This document shows positions 45,792-55,713 of a stretch of 64,000 nt of DNA, piece by piece. The stretch comes from Armatimonadota bacterium. GTDB taxonomy: Bacteria; Armatimonadota; HRBIN16. The translations under genes were made by a program, and so were the position numbers. The notes under the pieces are model-generated. The model made no database searches and was not told the DNA's origin. It saw nothing but the letters and a program-made list of their open reading frames with translations. How positions within the stretch are numbered: the stretch's first letter is position 1; the number at the start of each line of letters is the position of its first letter. Where the stretch lies: contig BPGT01000002.1 in NCBI GenBank assembly GCA_026003175.1, positions 992,001-1,056,000 of the forward strand, given 5' to 3'.

Positions 45792-45883
45792 AAGATTGTA
45801 CCCGTTATCGCGTTTCTATTCTGTAGCGCGCGAAAAGTTCCTGTCCAGGCAGACAGGGATGGTCAGATAGATACACATGTTCC

Positions 45884-45913
45884 GTGACAGGCATCTGCAG
45901 ACGCGGTTACAAT
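45884..45913 (+). promoter_or_regulatory. Promoter of antitoxin-PIN operon
   Basis: GTGACA (45884-45889) and TACAAT (45908-45913) at 18 bases spacing, about 38 bases before the ATG of the coiled-coil gene. Confidence 0.45.
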
Positions 45914-45950
45914 AGGGGTGATAGCAGACAACGAGGGAGGCTCAACGTCC

Positions 45951-46190
45951 ATGAGTGGCTCTCAGCGATTACAGATACTCGAAGAGATAAAGAGGCTGGA
46001 GCAGGGGATTGAACGCCTGAAGAAGCTCCTTGTCTCCAGAGAAGCCGAACAGATTGAACAAGAAGATGGCGCAGACCATATAGCAGCAACCAGAACATCT
46101 CTTGCAAATTTGGTGCAAGCTATTAGCAAACTTTCGAGGGGTGGCAATAGCGTGGAAGATACGCATCTGGAGCGCGAAAGATGCGGCTAG
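45951..46190 (+). CDS. Small coiled-coil protein, probable antitoxin of a PIN module
   Basis: 79 residues with GGGAGG 10 bases upstream of the ATG. Residues about 5-37 (LQILEEIKRLEQGIERLKKL) form a coiled coil and the rest is charged. No DNA-binding domain is recognised. Its last 10 bases overlap the start of a truncated PIN-domain frame, as in many vapBC-type operons, so it may be the antitoxin. This is inferred from context. It could also be an uncharacterised helical protein. Confidence 0.5.
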   Translation: MSGSQRLQILEEIKRLEQGIERLKKLLVSREAEQIEQEDGADHIAATRTSLANLVQAISKLSRGGNSVEDTHLERERCG

Positions 46191-46312
46191 TGATAGATAA
46201 CAACATTTTTGTCAGTGCTCTTGACCACAACGATTACCACCTCGCACAGCATGATAGCGGCAGGTCTGGTATGGTTGCTGATACATGCAGCGCGATCTCG
46301 ACCCTGCGGTAG
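46181..46312 (+). pseudogene. Truncated PIN-domain (VapC-like) toxin remnant
   Basis: From the ATG at 46181 the frame reads MRLVIDNNIFVSALDH, which matches the start of PIN nucleases (MxLVIDTNIFVSAL), including the first catalytic Asp at position 6. It soon leaves the family and stops at 46310-46312 after 43 codons, while PIN toxins have about 130-150. The rest of the gene is gone. The upstream coiled-coil gene overlaps it by 10 bases. It is a decayed toxin, probably inactive. Confidence 0.65.
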
Positions 46313-46328
46313 GGAAAGTGAGTGCAGT

Positions 46329-47594
46329 TTACACCATCCCCGCAAAGACCGCTTTGATGACCTCGTAGGGCGTGGTGATACCTCGCAGCACCTTGTCGCG
46401 ACCATCTTCTAGCATCGTGCGCATCCCCTCCTGGCGGGCAATCTGCAAAATCTCGTCGCCGGAGGCGCGGCGCAAGATGGCTTTGCGGATTTCAGGCGTC
46501 ACCTTCAGCAGTTCAAAGATGCCCGTGCGCCCGCGAAAGCCTGTGCCCCGACACGCTTCACATCCTTTGCCGATGAAGAACTGCTGTTTTTGCGCCGCGT
46601 CCAGCGGAAGTCCCAAAGCCTTCAGCTCTTCCGGGTTAGGCTGATAGGGTGCCCGGCAGTTGCCGCAGATAATGGGTACCAGCCGTTGCGCCATCACCCG
46701 TACCAGCGTGGCGGCAATCAGGTAATCCTCCGCGCCCATGTCTATCATGCGGCTGATGGTCTCTACCGCGTTGTTGGTGTGCAAGGTGGTGAACACCAGA
46801 TGCCCCGTCAACGCCGCCTGAATGCCGATTTGCAGCGACTCGCGGTCGCGAATCTCGCCAATCATAATCACGTCGGGGTCGTGGCGCAGGATGGCACGCA
46901 ACGCTTTGGGGAAGGTTACCTTCTCGGTCACGTGTATCTGCATGATGTTGTCGGGGAACTCGTACTCCACCGGGTCCTCCACCGTGATGATGTTGCGGTG
47001 CTTGCGGTCGAGCAGGTTGATCGAAGCGTAAAGAGTGGATGTCTTGCCTGCACCAGTCGGACCGGTGACCACCATCATCCCATACGCAGTTTGCAGCGAT
47101 TGCTTCCAGTCTGCCAGCACATCGGGAGGCATGCCGAGTTTGTCCAGGTCCACGCGCATCTGTGCCGGGTCCAGCAGTCGGATGGCGATGCGCTCGCCGT
47201 TGAGGGAAGGAATGCACGAAACGCGCGCGCTAAGCTTGCGGTCGTTATACTCCATGTCGATGCGCCCGTCCTGCGTCTCGCGCTTTTCATCGATGTGCAT
47301 ATCCGCAGCAAGCTTCACGCGGGTGAGCACCGCTTGAATCAGGTCGGGGTCAGTGATGGTCTGAAACTCATGCAGTAACCCGTCGATGCGGAATCGGATG
47401 CGCAGCATATCGCGCTCCGGGTGAAGGTGGATATCCGACGCGCCGGCGTCCAGTGCACGCATGAACATCAGGTCTACCGCTTGCACCGCCAGCGACAGCT
47501 CCTGCCCACCCATCTCGCGCATCGCGCCTGGCTGGCGCATCAACAGACGAAACGACCGCCCCGAACTGCGCATTCCTGTGTTGTACATGTTCAT
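46329..47594 (-). CDS. GspE/PilB-type secretion or pilus assembly ATPase
   Basis: 421 residues from MNMYNTGMRSSGRSF, with AGTGAGG upstream. MVVTGPTGAGKTSTLY is Walker A, VIMIGEIRDRESLQIG Walker B, LTGHLVFTTLHTNNAVETIS the His box, and CGNCRAPY with GCEACRGTGFRGRTGI the Cys4 zinc module. The N-terminal docking domains (N1, GspE_N/MshEN) are missing, so this is a short form. It should power a type IV pilus or type II secretion machine assembled from parts elsewhere. No other pilus gene is nearby. Confidence 0.9.
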   Translation of the reverse strand: MNMYNTGMRSSGRSFRLLMRQPGAMREMGGQELSLAVQAVDLMFMRALDAGASDIHLHPERDMLRIRFRIDGLLHEFQTITDPDLIQAVLTRVKLAADMHIDEKRETQDGRIDMEYNDRKLSARVSCIPSLNGERIAIRLLDPAQMRVDLDKLGMPPDVLADWKQSLQTAYGMMVVTGPTGAGKTSTLYASINLLDRKHRNIITVEDPVEYEFPDNIMQIHVTEKVTFPKALRAILRHDPDVIMIGEIRDRESLQIGIQAALTGHLVFTTLHTNNAVETISRMIDMGAEDYLIAATLVRVMAQRLVPIICGNCRAPYQPNPEELKALGLPLDAAQKQQFFIGKGCEACRGTGFRGRTGIFELLKVTPEIRKAILRRASGDEILQIARQEGMRTMLEDGRDKVLRGITTPYEVIKAVFAGMV

Positions 47595-47596
47595 CC

Positions 47597-48241
47597 TCAC
47601 TTCCCCAGCTGCAGAATCCGGATGTTGCGGAAGCGCACGCGGCTGTTCTTTCCCCATGCGCCTTCTCCGCCATGCACCTGCAAGCCAATATAGCCCTCAT
47701 GCGGGTAGCGTTCTTCCGTGTCCTGGAAGTCTATCGTCTTCACACCGTTCAACCACGCGATGACGTGTGCCGGCTGTCCCTCGATGCGCACCCGCAGCTT
47801 GTTCCAGCCCTTCTCTTTATACGCCTTTTTCCAGTCCGCGTACTGCACCAGAAAGCCACCCGCTGCGGGCGCATACAAGCTACCTACAGTGCCGCCATCA
47901 CGATAGTCGATGGTAATCTGATAGCCCATACCGTCGTCACGGGTGCGCAGGAACAGGCCGCTGTCCACCGGGTAGTCCGCCTGAAACTCCAGCTCTATCT
48001 CGAAGTCACCGAATTTTTGTTCCGTGCCCAGGAGCCCGCCGGTGTGGTCGGTATCCTGATTGCCCACCAGTGCACCTTCCTCCACCGTCCACACGCCGCC
48101 GCGTCCACCATGCACCGCCACCAGACGCCAGCCTTTCATGGTTTTGCCGTCGAACAGCTTTTGCCAGCGAGGACCAGCGAGAACGCAGGTACATGCGATG
48201 ACCAGCGCAGCTGCGAACCAGCACCTGTTTGCTTTTGTCAT
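47597..48241 (-). CDS. Secreted DUF1080 (3-keto-disaccharide hydrolase-like) protein
   Basis: 214 residues from MTKANRCWFAAALVIACTCV, with GGAGGATACTC upstream. A signal peptide, possibly ending near the ACTC lipobox-like segment, is followed by a DUF1080 beta-sandwich: LFDGKTMKGWRLV, FGDFEIELEFQ, SGLFLRTRDDG, NKLRVRIEG, YIGLQVHGG. Members hydrolyse 3-keto-glycosides made by Gfo-type glycoside-3-dehydrogenases, both types being encoded here. It is 3 bases from the PilB-like start, but that gene probably has separate function. Confidence 0.8.
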   Translation of the reverse strand: MTKANRCWFAAALVIACTCVLAGPRWQKLFDGKTMKGWRLVAVHGGRGGVWTVEEGALVGNQDTDHTGGLLGTEQKFGDFEIELEFQADYPVDSGLFLRTRDDGMGYQITIDYRDGGTVGSLYAPAAGGFLVQYADWKKAYKEKGWNKLRVRIEGQPAHVIAWLNGVKTIDFQDTEERYPHEGYIGLQVHGGEGAWGKNSRVRFRNIRILQLGK

Positions 48242-48251
48242 GAGTATCCTC

Positions 48252-49529
48252 CTACACAACGATATTATCCAACACGTTCCACCCCTGCACGTAAGGCAAG
48301 GCGTTGGCGAATCGAATGTCTGGTACGTTACGCCAGGGGTCGCGGATGCCCAGCACCAGCCGATAAAGCCCACTACCTACCTGCACGGGCATCTGTGTGC
48401 TGAAGCGGAACTCGCCCGGTAGCCAACGGGTGATTTCCACATCCACTCGGTGCATTTGCGCTACGCTATCATCGGGGCGAAGCAACGCCATTTCCACCGC
48501 CCACGGGTAGTAAAAAGGCGCCACCCCCTCGTTGACACCGCGCACCTCTACCGAAAGTGCTCGTCCCCTCAGCCTCCATGTGACCTCTGTGAGCCGATAC
48601 TGATAGCCCATGCGCCTGACCATCCACCGGGCGTTTTGCAGCTCGGCTTCGGTGAGGTTCGTTTCCAGAATGGGACAATAGGGACCAACCCAGGTGAGGT
48701 GCATCCGATCTAGCATGGTGCGCGTTCTTGCCCACTCGGTGCTCAGATACTTTTTGCCCTGATTGGGCACCATCTCCGCACCGATGGCAGCTATCTTCCA
48801 GTTGTTCTCCCTGCCCGCCTTGCGCAGCTGGGGCAGGAAGTACCACTCGTAGCCCTGTCCCTCGTAGTAGTCGGTGTCTTCGGGGAACATGTCATCGTGG
48901 TAGCCCAGCCACGGTTCGCTGGTGGCAGGATAGGGGGCACGAGCAAGCAGAACTTTGTTAGGAAAGGCACGACGGTACGCCTGCACCACCGCTCGCTGGG
49001 TAGCTTCGCTGGCGAACAGCTCGGTGCGCGGCCAGGTATGCCACTCGCCCCAGAAGCCCAATGTGCCCAGCGCGACAAACGCCACACGTGGATTGCGGTT
49101 GTATCGCTCGCCGAACGCCGCGATGAACTCCAGCAGTGGGTTCAACAGGCGCGCGTCATCATAATCGGGAGCCAACCCCCTGCCGATTTCAGGGATATCG
49201 TAGGGGCGCATGGCAACGCCGCTGTCAATCACCCACTGCGGCACGCCCACGGGCAAGTTGGGGTAGTCCAGATACAGTCGGAAGACGATGTGCTTACCGC
49301 GTGCATTGGCACCCTCCCATCTGCTGGCTTCCCATTCGGCGAAGCGGTATCTACCGCGTTCCGGTTCCAGCTCGCGCCAGGAGACATAGAAATAGGCCAT
49401 TCGCGCGGGAAGCGCGTATCGGTTCCACTCCTCGCTGTACGCTGCCCAGCCCTTGAGAGGATTGCTCAACGGACCATCTGTCGGAGCAGGGCGTATCGTT
49501 CGCGACCCCACCGGGCGGCGTTGTAGCAC
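48252..49529 (-). CDS. DUF4832/DUF4874-like glycosidase-related protein
   Basis: 425 residues from a GTG with GGAGGT 11 bases upstream. NPLKGWAAYSEEWNRYALPA, FYVSWRELEPERGRYRFAEW and ALGTLGFWGEWHTWP resemble DUF4832/DUF4874 proteins, whose barrel part looks like GH-A glycosidases. FWGEW could hold an acid/base Glu. The C-terminal beta-sandwich (about 320-425) carries LTEVTWRLRGRALSVEVRG. No signal peptide seen. It is followed by the DUF1080 gene 10 bases later, and probably belongs with it in glycan use. Confidence 0.65.
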   Translation of the reverse strand: MLQRRPVGSRTIRPAPTDGPLSNPLKGWAAYSEEWNRYALPARMAYFYVSWRELEPERGRYRFAEWEASRWEGANARGKHIVFRLYLDYPNLPVGVPQWVIDSGVAMRPYDIPEIGRGLAPDYDDARLLNPLLEFIAAFGERYNRNPRVAFVALGTLGFWGEWHTWPRTELFASEATQRAVVQAYRRAFPNKVLLARAPYPATSEPWLGYHDDMFPEDTDYYEGQGYEWYFLPQLRKAGRENNWKIAAIGAEMVPNQGKKYLSTEWARTRTMLDRMHLTWVGPYCPILETNLTEAELQNARWMVRRMGYQYRLTEVTWRLRGRALSVEVRGVNEGVAPFYYPWAVEMALLRPDDSVAQMHRVDVEITRWLPGEFRFSTQMPVQVGSGLYRLVLGIRDPWRNVPDIRFANALPYVQGWNVLDNIVV

Positions 49530-49767
49530 TGGTGCGACCTACCTCCGGTATGATGTGTGCTCTATTTTACGGCTTGCTGTAAAAGGTTGTCAACAGCTTT
49601 GGGAGAACTCCTATGGGGGAGGAAATGACCGTAAGGGCGCGGCGATCCGCTCACCTTGTTATACAACAGGCACGGATATGTTCGGCTCAGCAAACACTTT
49701 CTACCCGCCTGTCGCGGGTACAATTTGGTATACGTGTACATGTTCTGGGTTGGAGGAGCAGGAAGGT

Positions 49768-50991
49768 TTGGATTCAAATCGGGACCTCGTTTCTATCCGC
49801 TGGGTTGTTATCGCAATCGTTGCAGGCGCAGCGGCTGGCTTGTTGTTGAATCGGGCAGGTGGCGAATCGCTACCTCTCTTCGGAGCTATCTCTCTGGGCG
49901 GTGACCTTTTCATCCGCATGCTGCGTATGATCATCGTTCCGCTGGTGATGACTTCCCTCATCAGCGCAGCCGCCAACCTTGACACGCACCATCTGGGCAG
50001 ACTGGGCAGCCTCACCTTCATCTATTACATTACCACTACCTTGTTGGCAGTGGCGCTAGGGCTGGTGATGGTCAACACGGTACAGCCAGGTGTGGGCGCG
50101 ATACTTCAAGGAGCCGGGTTGCCTGAAGAGATAAGCGAACAACAACCTCCCTCTTTGGCTGACTTGGTGCGCAACCTCATCCCCGCCAACCCCATCGACG
50201 CGCTGGCGAGGACGGATATGCTGCAGATTATTACCTTCAGCCTGATAGCGGGCATTGCACTGAACTTCATGCACGAACGCGGCAGGACGGTGCGCAAGTT
50301 CGTGGATGAAGTACTCGAACTGTCGATGGTGATTGTACGATGGGTGCTATACCTCTTGCCGGTGGGTGTAGCGCTCCTACTGATGCGGACGGTAGGGCAG
50401 GCTGGCTGGGAAGTGTTCCTGCCGCTGGCGAAGTACATGGGCGTTGTGCTGGGTGGGTTGGCGATACACGGTTTGCTCGTGCTACCCCTGCTGGCATGGA
50501 CACTGGGCAAGATGCCTCCCTGGCAGTTCTTTCGGGGCGCCTCGCCTGCGCTGGTTACTGCCCTGAGCACCAGCTCCAGCTCAGCCACTCTGCCTGTCAC
50601 CATGCGTTGTGTGGAGAACGAGATGAAAGTGCCCGGTCACATCAGCCGCTTCTGCCTTCCCATTGGCGCGACCGTGAACATGGATGGCACTGCGCTCTAT
50701 GAAGCGGTGGCTGCGTTGTTCGTCGCGCAGGCGTATGGCATCTCTCTACAGTTCACTCAGCAGCTGGTGGTGCTACTGACGGCGACACTGGCAGCGATTG
50801 GCGCGGCGGGTATCCCCAGCGCAGGACTATTTACCATGGTGATTGTACTGCAGGCGGTGAACCTGCCAATAGAGGGCATCGGGTTGATTCTGGCGGTAGA
50901 CCGCGTGCTGGATATGTTTCGCACGATGGTTAACGTAGAGGGCGACGTGGTCGGAGCGGTGATTATGGCGAGGGTAACGAGGAGGCAATAA
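49768..50991 (+). CDS. Dicarboxylate/amino acid:cation symporter (DAACS)
   Basis: 408 residues from a TTG at 49768 with GGAGGA 10 bases upstream; the frame continues upstream but without credible starts, and it would overlap the neighbour. SIRWVVIAIVAGAAAGLLLN is the first helix. STSSSSATLPVT is the serine-rich loop, PIGATVNMDGTALYEA the NMDGT substrate/Na motif, and AAGIPSAGLFTMVIVLQAVN hairpin 2. All are of the GltP/DctA/EAAT family. It imports C4-dicarboxylates or acidic amino acids with protons or Na+. Length fits the family (about 400-430). Confidence 0.9.
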   Translation: MDSNRDLVSIRWVVIAIVAGAAAGLLLNRAGGESLPLFGAISLGGDLFIRMLRMIIVPLVMTSLISAAANLDTHHLGRLGSLTFIYYITTTLLAVALGLVMVNTVQPGVGAILQGAGLPEEISEQQPPSLADLVRNLIPANPIDALARTDMLQIITFSLIAGIALNFMHERGRTVRKFVDEVLELSMVIVRWVLYLLPVGVALLLMRTVGQAGWEVFLPLAKYMGVVLGGLAIHGLLVLPLLAWTLGKMPPWQFFRGASPALVTALSTSSSSATLPVTMRCVENEMKVPGHISRFCLPIGATVNMDGTALYEAVAALFVAQAYGISLQFTQQLVVLLTATLAAIGAAGIPSAGLFTMVIVLQAVNLPIEGIGLILAVDRVLDMFRTMVNVEGDVVGAVIMARVTRRQ

Positions 50992-50993
50992 AC

Positions 50994-51021
50994 AAGACCC
51001 CCGCCGTACAGCGGGGGTCTT
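50994..51021. terminator. Bidirectional intrinsic terminator
   Basis: AAGACCCCCGC and GCGGGGGTCTT form a perfect 11-bp stem with a CGTACA loop. It lies between the convergent symporter gene (stop 50991) and groEL (stop 51032). Confidence 0.85.
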
Positions 51022-51031
51022 CGTCAAGAGA

Positions 51032-52651
<1,620 letters not shown>

Positions 52652-52677
52652 TCATACACCTCCTCTCCGTTGAGATT

Positions 52678-52974
52678 TTAACCTTCGCGGATAGCGTAAA
52701 TCTGGTCTTCATCCAGAATGGTGTACTCTTTACCGTCCACTTCTACTTCGTTGCCACCATATTTGGAGAATATCACGCGGTCACCCACTTTCACCGACAT
52801 CGGCGCACGGGTGCCATCCTGCAACACACGACCGGGACCGACCGCCACTACACGTCCTTCTTGCGGTTTCTTCTTGGCGGTATCGGGCAGGAAGATGCCA
52901 CCAGCGGTCTTCTCTTCCTCTTCAAACACCTCCACAACCACCTTATCGCCAATCGGTCTGAGCACTGCATGCAC
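52678..52974 (-). CDS. groES: 10-kDa co-chaperonin GroES
   Basis: 98 residues. [36 protein letters not shown] and [19 protein letters not shown] contain the mobile loop and roof of GroES. It caps GroEL. It starts 16 bases after the CIRCE element with GAGGAGG upstream and is the first gene of the groESL operon. Confidence 0.97.
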   Translation of the reverse strand: MHAVLRPIGDKVVVEVFEEEEKTAGGIFLPDTAKKKPQEGRVVAVGPGRVLQDGTRAPMSVKVGDRVIFSKYGGNEVEVDGKEYTILDEDQIYAIREG

Positions 52975-52990
52975 CTCCTCTCACGGCAAA

Positions 52991-53017
52991 TTAGCACTCG
53001 AGCCATTCGAGTGCTAA
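52991..53017. promoter_or_regulatory. CIRCE operator (HrcA site)
   Basis: TTAGCACTC, 9 bases, GAGTGCTAA: a perfect match to the CIRCE consensus. HrcA should bind it and shut off groES-groEL in the absence of heat stress. The hrcA gene is not in the window. Confidence 0.95.
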
Positions 53018-53021
53018 TTTT

Positions 53022-53050
53022 TAGATACCGCATTTTTTGCGTAATGTCAA
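53022..53050 (-). promoter_or_regulatory. Promoter of groESL operon
   Basis: On the minus strand TTGACA (53045-53050) and TATCTA (53022-53027) are 17 bases apart, right upstream of CIRCE, so HrcA would cover the transcription start. Confidence 0.8.
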
Positions 53051-53122
53051 GGGGCTGCGTCGCTTCCTCCCTGCAGGAAGAACCGTGCATACGGCGAATA
53101 TTTTCTCGTAGAGGTGAAGGAC

Positions 53123-54377
53123 ATGCGTTGCAGCAGGAGACTGATGCCGACATTGTTACTGATGGCGCTTTTCGCGTACTTCGGAACGTGCACCACCGTA
53201 TCATCTGCCAAACCGCTACGTGCTTTGCTCGTCGTCACGAGCGAGGGACATGACGGGGGAGCGATCTCGTCCAAACTCTCGTGGTTGCTGAAGCGTTATG
53301 ACGAGATACAGTTCACCCTCAGCAGGGATGCCGGCGCGCTGTCGCCACAGATGCTGTCCGGTGCGCACGTGGTGGTGCTTTTTGCGCCCGGGGGTACCGC
53401 TCGGTGTCGAGCAACAGCAGGTTTTGCAGCAGTTCGTGCAGCGCGGCGGCGGAGTGGTCTCTCTGCATACCGGCACTGCGCCCGCTGCCGAAGGAGCAAC
53501 AGGCAACGTGGTGGTAGAAATCGTGCCTTCGCACCATCCTGTCACGCAGGAGGTACCGTCATTCCAAATCACCGACGCTCCCCTGCAGAGTGAAGGTGTC
53601 CTGCCTGCCGGAGCACAGGTAGTGGCACGCCAGAGAAACGGACAGCCGCTGGCATGGACACAGCAGACGGGTAAAGGCAGAATATTTGCAACCACACTGG
53701 GACATACGCCCGCTGCGTGGAACCACCCGTATTTCCAGCAGATGGTGCTGAACGCCGTGTACTGGTGCGCCGGACGCAAACCACCTCAGCGTGCCCCACA
53801 CCCACCGAAGGGGTTCGTCTCGTTGTTCAACGGAGTGAACCTGGAAGGCTGGGGAGAGGTCGGTCCGCCCTGCTGGTACGCGCAGGATGGGGTGATTGTA
53901 TGCACCGGCTTGAGCGAGAGCACAGGCTGGCTGCGTTCCAATCGGATGTATCGCAATTTCATCCTGCGTTTAGAGTATCGCATCTCGTCCGGAGGCAACA
54001 GCGGCATCTTCCTGCGTGCGCCGCATTATGGCAGAAGCTCTCGCCTGGGCATGGAACTGCAGATTCAGGACGACGGCACCAGCCCGCCCAGCAACACCTG
54101 CACCTCAGCAGTGTATAGTGTGGTGACGCCGCGCCTCAACCCGGCGAAGCCCGCCGGCGAGTGGAACCAGGTGGAAATCACGCTGAAGGACAGACACCTG
54201 CGGGTGGTGTGGAACGGTCATCTGGTACACGACATCCACCTGGATGACCCTGCGCTGAGTGCCAACCTGCCCCGTACCCATCTGCTTTACCGTCGCCCGA
54301 ACTGGGGCTATATCGGCTTACAAAACCACCGCAGCCTGGTGGAGTTTCGCAACATCTTCATCCGGGAGCTTCAGTAG
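53123..54377 (+). pseudogene. Secreted ThuA-DUF1080 fusion, disrupted by one extra G
   Basis: Start MRCSRRLMPTLLLMALFAYF, a signal peptide, with GAGGTGAAGG upstream. Frame 1 carries the start of a ThuA (type 1 glutamine-amidotransferase-like) domain: LRALLVVTSEGHDGG, QMLSGAHVVVLFAPG. It then leaves the family. From GVPLGVEQQQVLQQFVQRGG onward, the next frame continues ThuA (GGGVVSLHTGTAP, VEIVPSHHPVTQEVP) and a DUF1080 domain (FVSLFNGVNLEGWGEVG, YRISSGGNSGIFLR, YIGLQNHRSLVEFRNIF). Five G at 53390-53394 should be four. Whole length would be about 417. Likely a glycan enzyme. Confidence 0.85.
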
Positions 54378-55552
54378 GCGCGTTGAATCAGCTCGTTCCA
54401 GAGGGCGCGTTTGATAGCATTGGACACCTGTTCCGCCAGCTCCTGCATACTCTTGCCGTACAGGGCGGCGTCTTCAGGCTCGATCGTCAGTATCGGGTTG
54501 TTACGTGCTACGACGGTGCGTTTGTCGCCGGACAGACGGATATCGTACATCTGGATGCCATCGTTCAAAAGGCTATCCAGCCGCTCCCCAATCTGGCGGG
54601 CGCGTTCGGCGGAACTCTTGCCATTGCTATCTGCGGGGGCGAACACCGCAACGCTGTCCAGATACACTTCTGTCAGGCTGCGGTTCTGCACGCTCTTCTC
54701 GCGCAGCTCCACCGGCAGTATCCGTGCCACCGCACGGCGGTTCACCGGAATGTTCAGATCGCGGAAGAGGTTCAGCATCGCCTGGGCGCGCTCTCGCGAA
54801 GGGGGGTGCGTGCGAAAGATGCCCAACTGTCTTTCAGGACGACGCGCCTCGTCTCGCGCTAATCGCTCCATGAAGGTCAACATGCCCACCGGGTTATACT
54901 TCGTGCGCGTCAGGTAGTAGATAGCTGCGCGGTCGGCGTCCATTTCCGCCTCTTGCGTGAAACCGTTTAGTTTGGCAATCTGATACAGTTGAACACCCAT
55001 CATCACGTTGCTCAAATCTCGCGGTGGCGCGCCAGACAGCACGAGCACAAGCAAGGCAGGCAGGGTCACCCTGCGGTTAATCTTCTCATTCTCCTGCCCC
55101 AGACGTAGCAGATGATGATGCGCCGCATGCGCGATTTCGTGCGCCAACACCGCCGCCAGCTCATGGTCGGACTGCACATAGTCCAGCAACCCTTTGTTTA
55201 CATACACAAAACCACCCGGCAGTGAGAAGGCATTGACATCTTTATCATCTACCACCTTGAACGTATAGGCAAACTGCGACCGTTTATCGATGCCCCACGT
55301 GACAGGAACCTCTGATGCGTTGGCGACCGCCGCAATTTCCTGTCCGATGCGGTTGACGCGCTCCACCAGCACCGGGTCGGTGACCAGGCGCAGGGTGCGC
55401 TCGATCTCCTGCGCTGCTTCTCTGCCCATGCGTACTTCGGGGTCTTCCTCCGGCTTGGGCTGCGCGAAGACCCCTGTCGCCAGCCCGTTCGGCACCAGAC
55501 TGACCACGAGCACCGTAACAAGATATATGTGCCGTAACAGTTTCATATTCAT
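54371..55552 (-). CDS. M48-family zinc metalloprotease with signal peptide (BepA/HtpX-like)
   Basis: 394 residues from MNMKLLRHIYLVTVLVVSLV with GAGGTG upstream. The signal peptide ends near GVFA. The catalytic HEIAHAAHHH (HExxH) and a later Glu in EAEMDADRAA form the zinc site. Residues VNKGLLDYVQSDHELAAVLA and PGGFVYVN are typical of periplasmic M48 enzymes such as BepA or LoiP, which handle envelope-protein quality. The C-terminal 130 residues have no recognised TPR repeat. It is convergent with the fusion gene and their ends overlap by 7 bases. Confidence 0.85.
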   Translation of the reverse strand: MNMKLLRHIYLVTVLVVSLVPNGLATGVFAQPKPEEDPEVRMGREAAQEIERTLRLVTDPVLVERVNRIGQEIAAVANASEVPVTWGIDKRSQFAYTFKVVDDKDVNAFSLPGGFVYVNKGLLDYVQSDHELAAVLAHEIAHAAHHHLLRLGQENEKINRRVTLPALLVLVLSGAPPRDLSNVMMGVQLYQIAKLNGFTQEAEMDADRAAIYYLTRTKYNPVGMLTFMERLARDEARRPERQLGIFRTHPPSRERAQAMLNLFRDLNIPVNRRAVARILPVELREKSVQNRSLTEVYLDSVAVFAPADSNGKSSAERARQIGERLDSLLNDGIQMYDIRLSGDKRTVVARNNPILTIEPEDAALYGKSMQELAEQVSNAIKRALWNELIQRAY

Positions 55553-55713
55553 AGAGGCACCTCGTTTTACACTCCATTCCATTATAGCATACGGATAGCC
55601 CACCGCGGATTACTCCCCACCTACTCAGACGATTAGCAACAATATACGGTTTCGCCGGAGGACTCGGTCGGCTCGGCAAGAGGCTCGCCCCACACAAGAA
55701 TGAGGCTCTATCC
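55553..55713. other. Intergenic region, nothing recognised
   Basis: 161 bases between the M48 protease start and the stop of the next gene. ATTATAG at 55580 (minus-strand TATAAT at 55581-55586) could be a -10 box for the protease gene. No gene or repeat was seen. Confidence 0.3.

Noticed and set aside
49453-49767. N-terminal extension of the symporter to 49453
   Set aside because: Would overlap the divergent DUF4832 start and has no transmembrane or conserved content; the TTG at 49768 with GGAGGA fits the family length.
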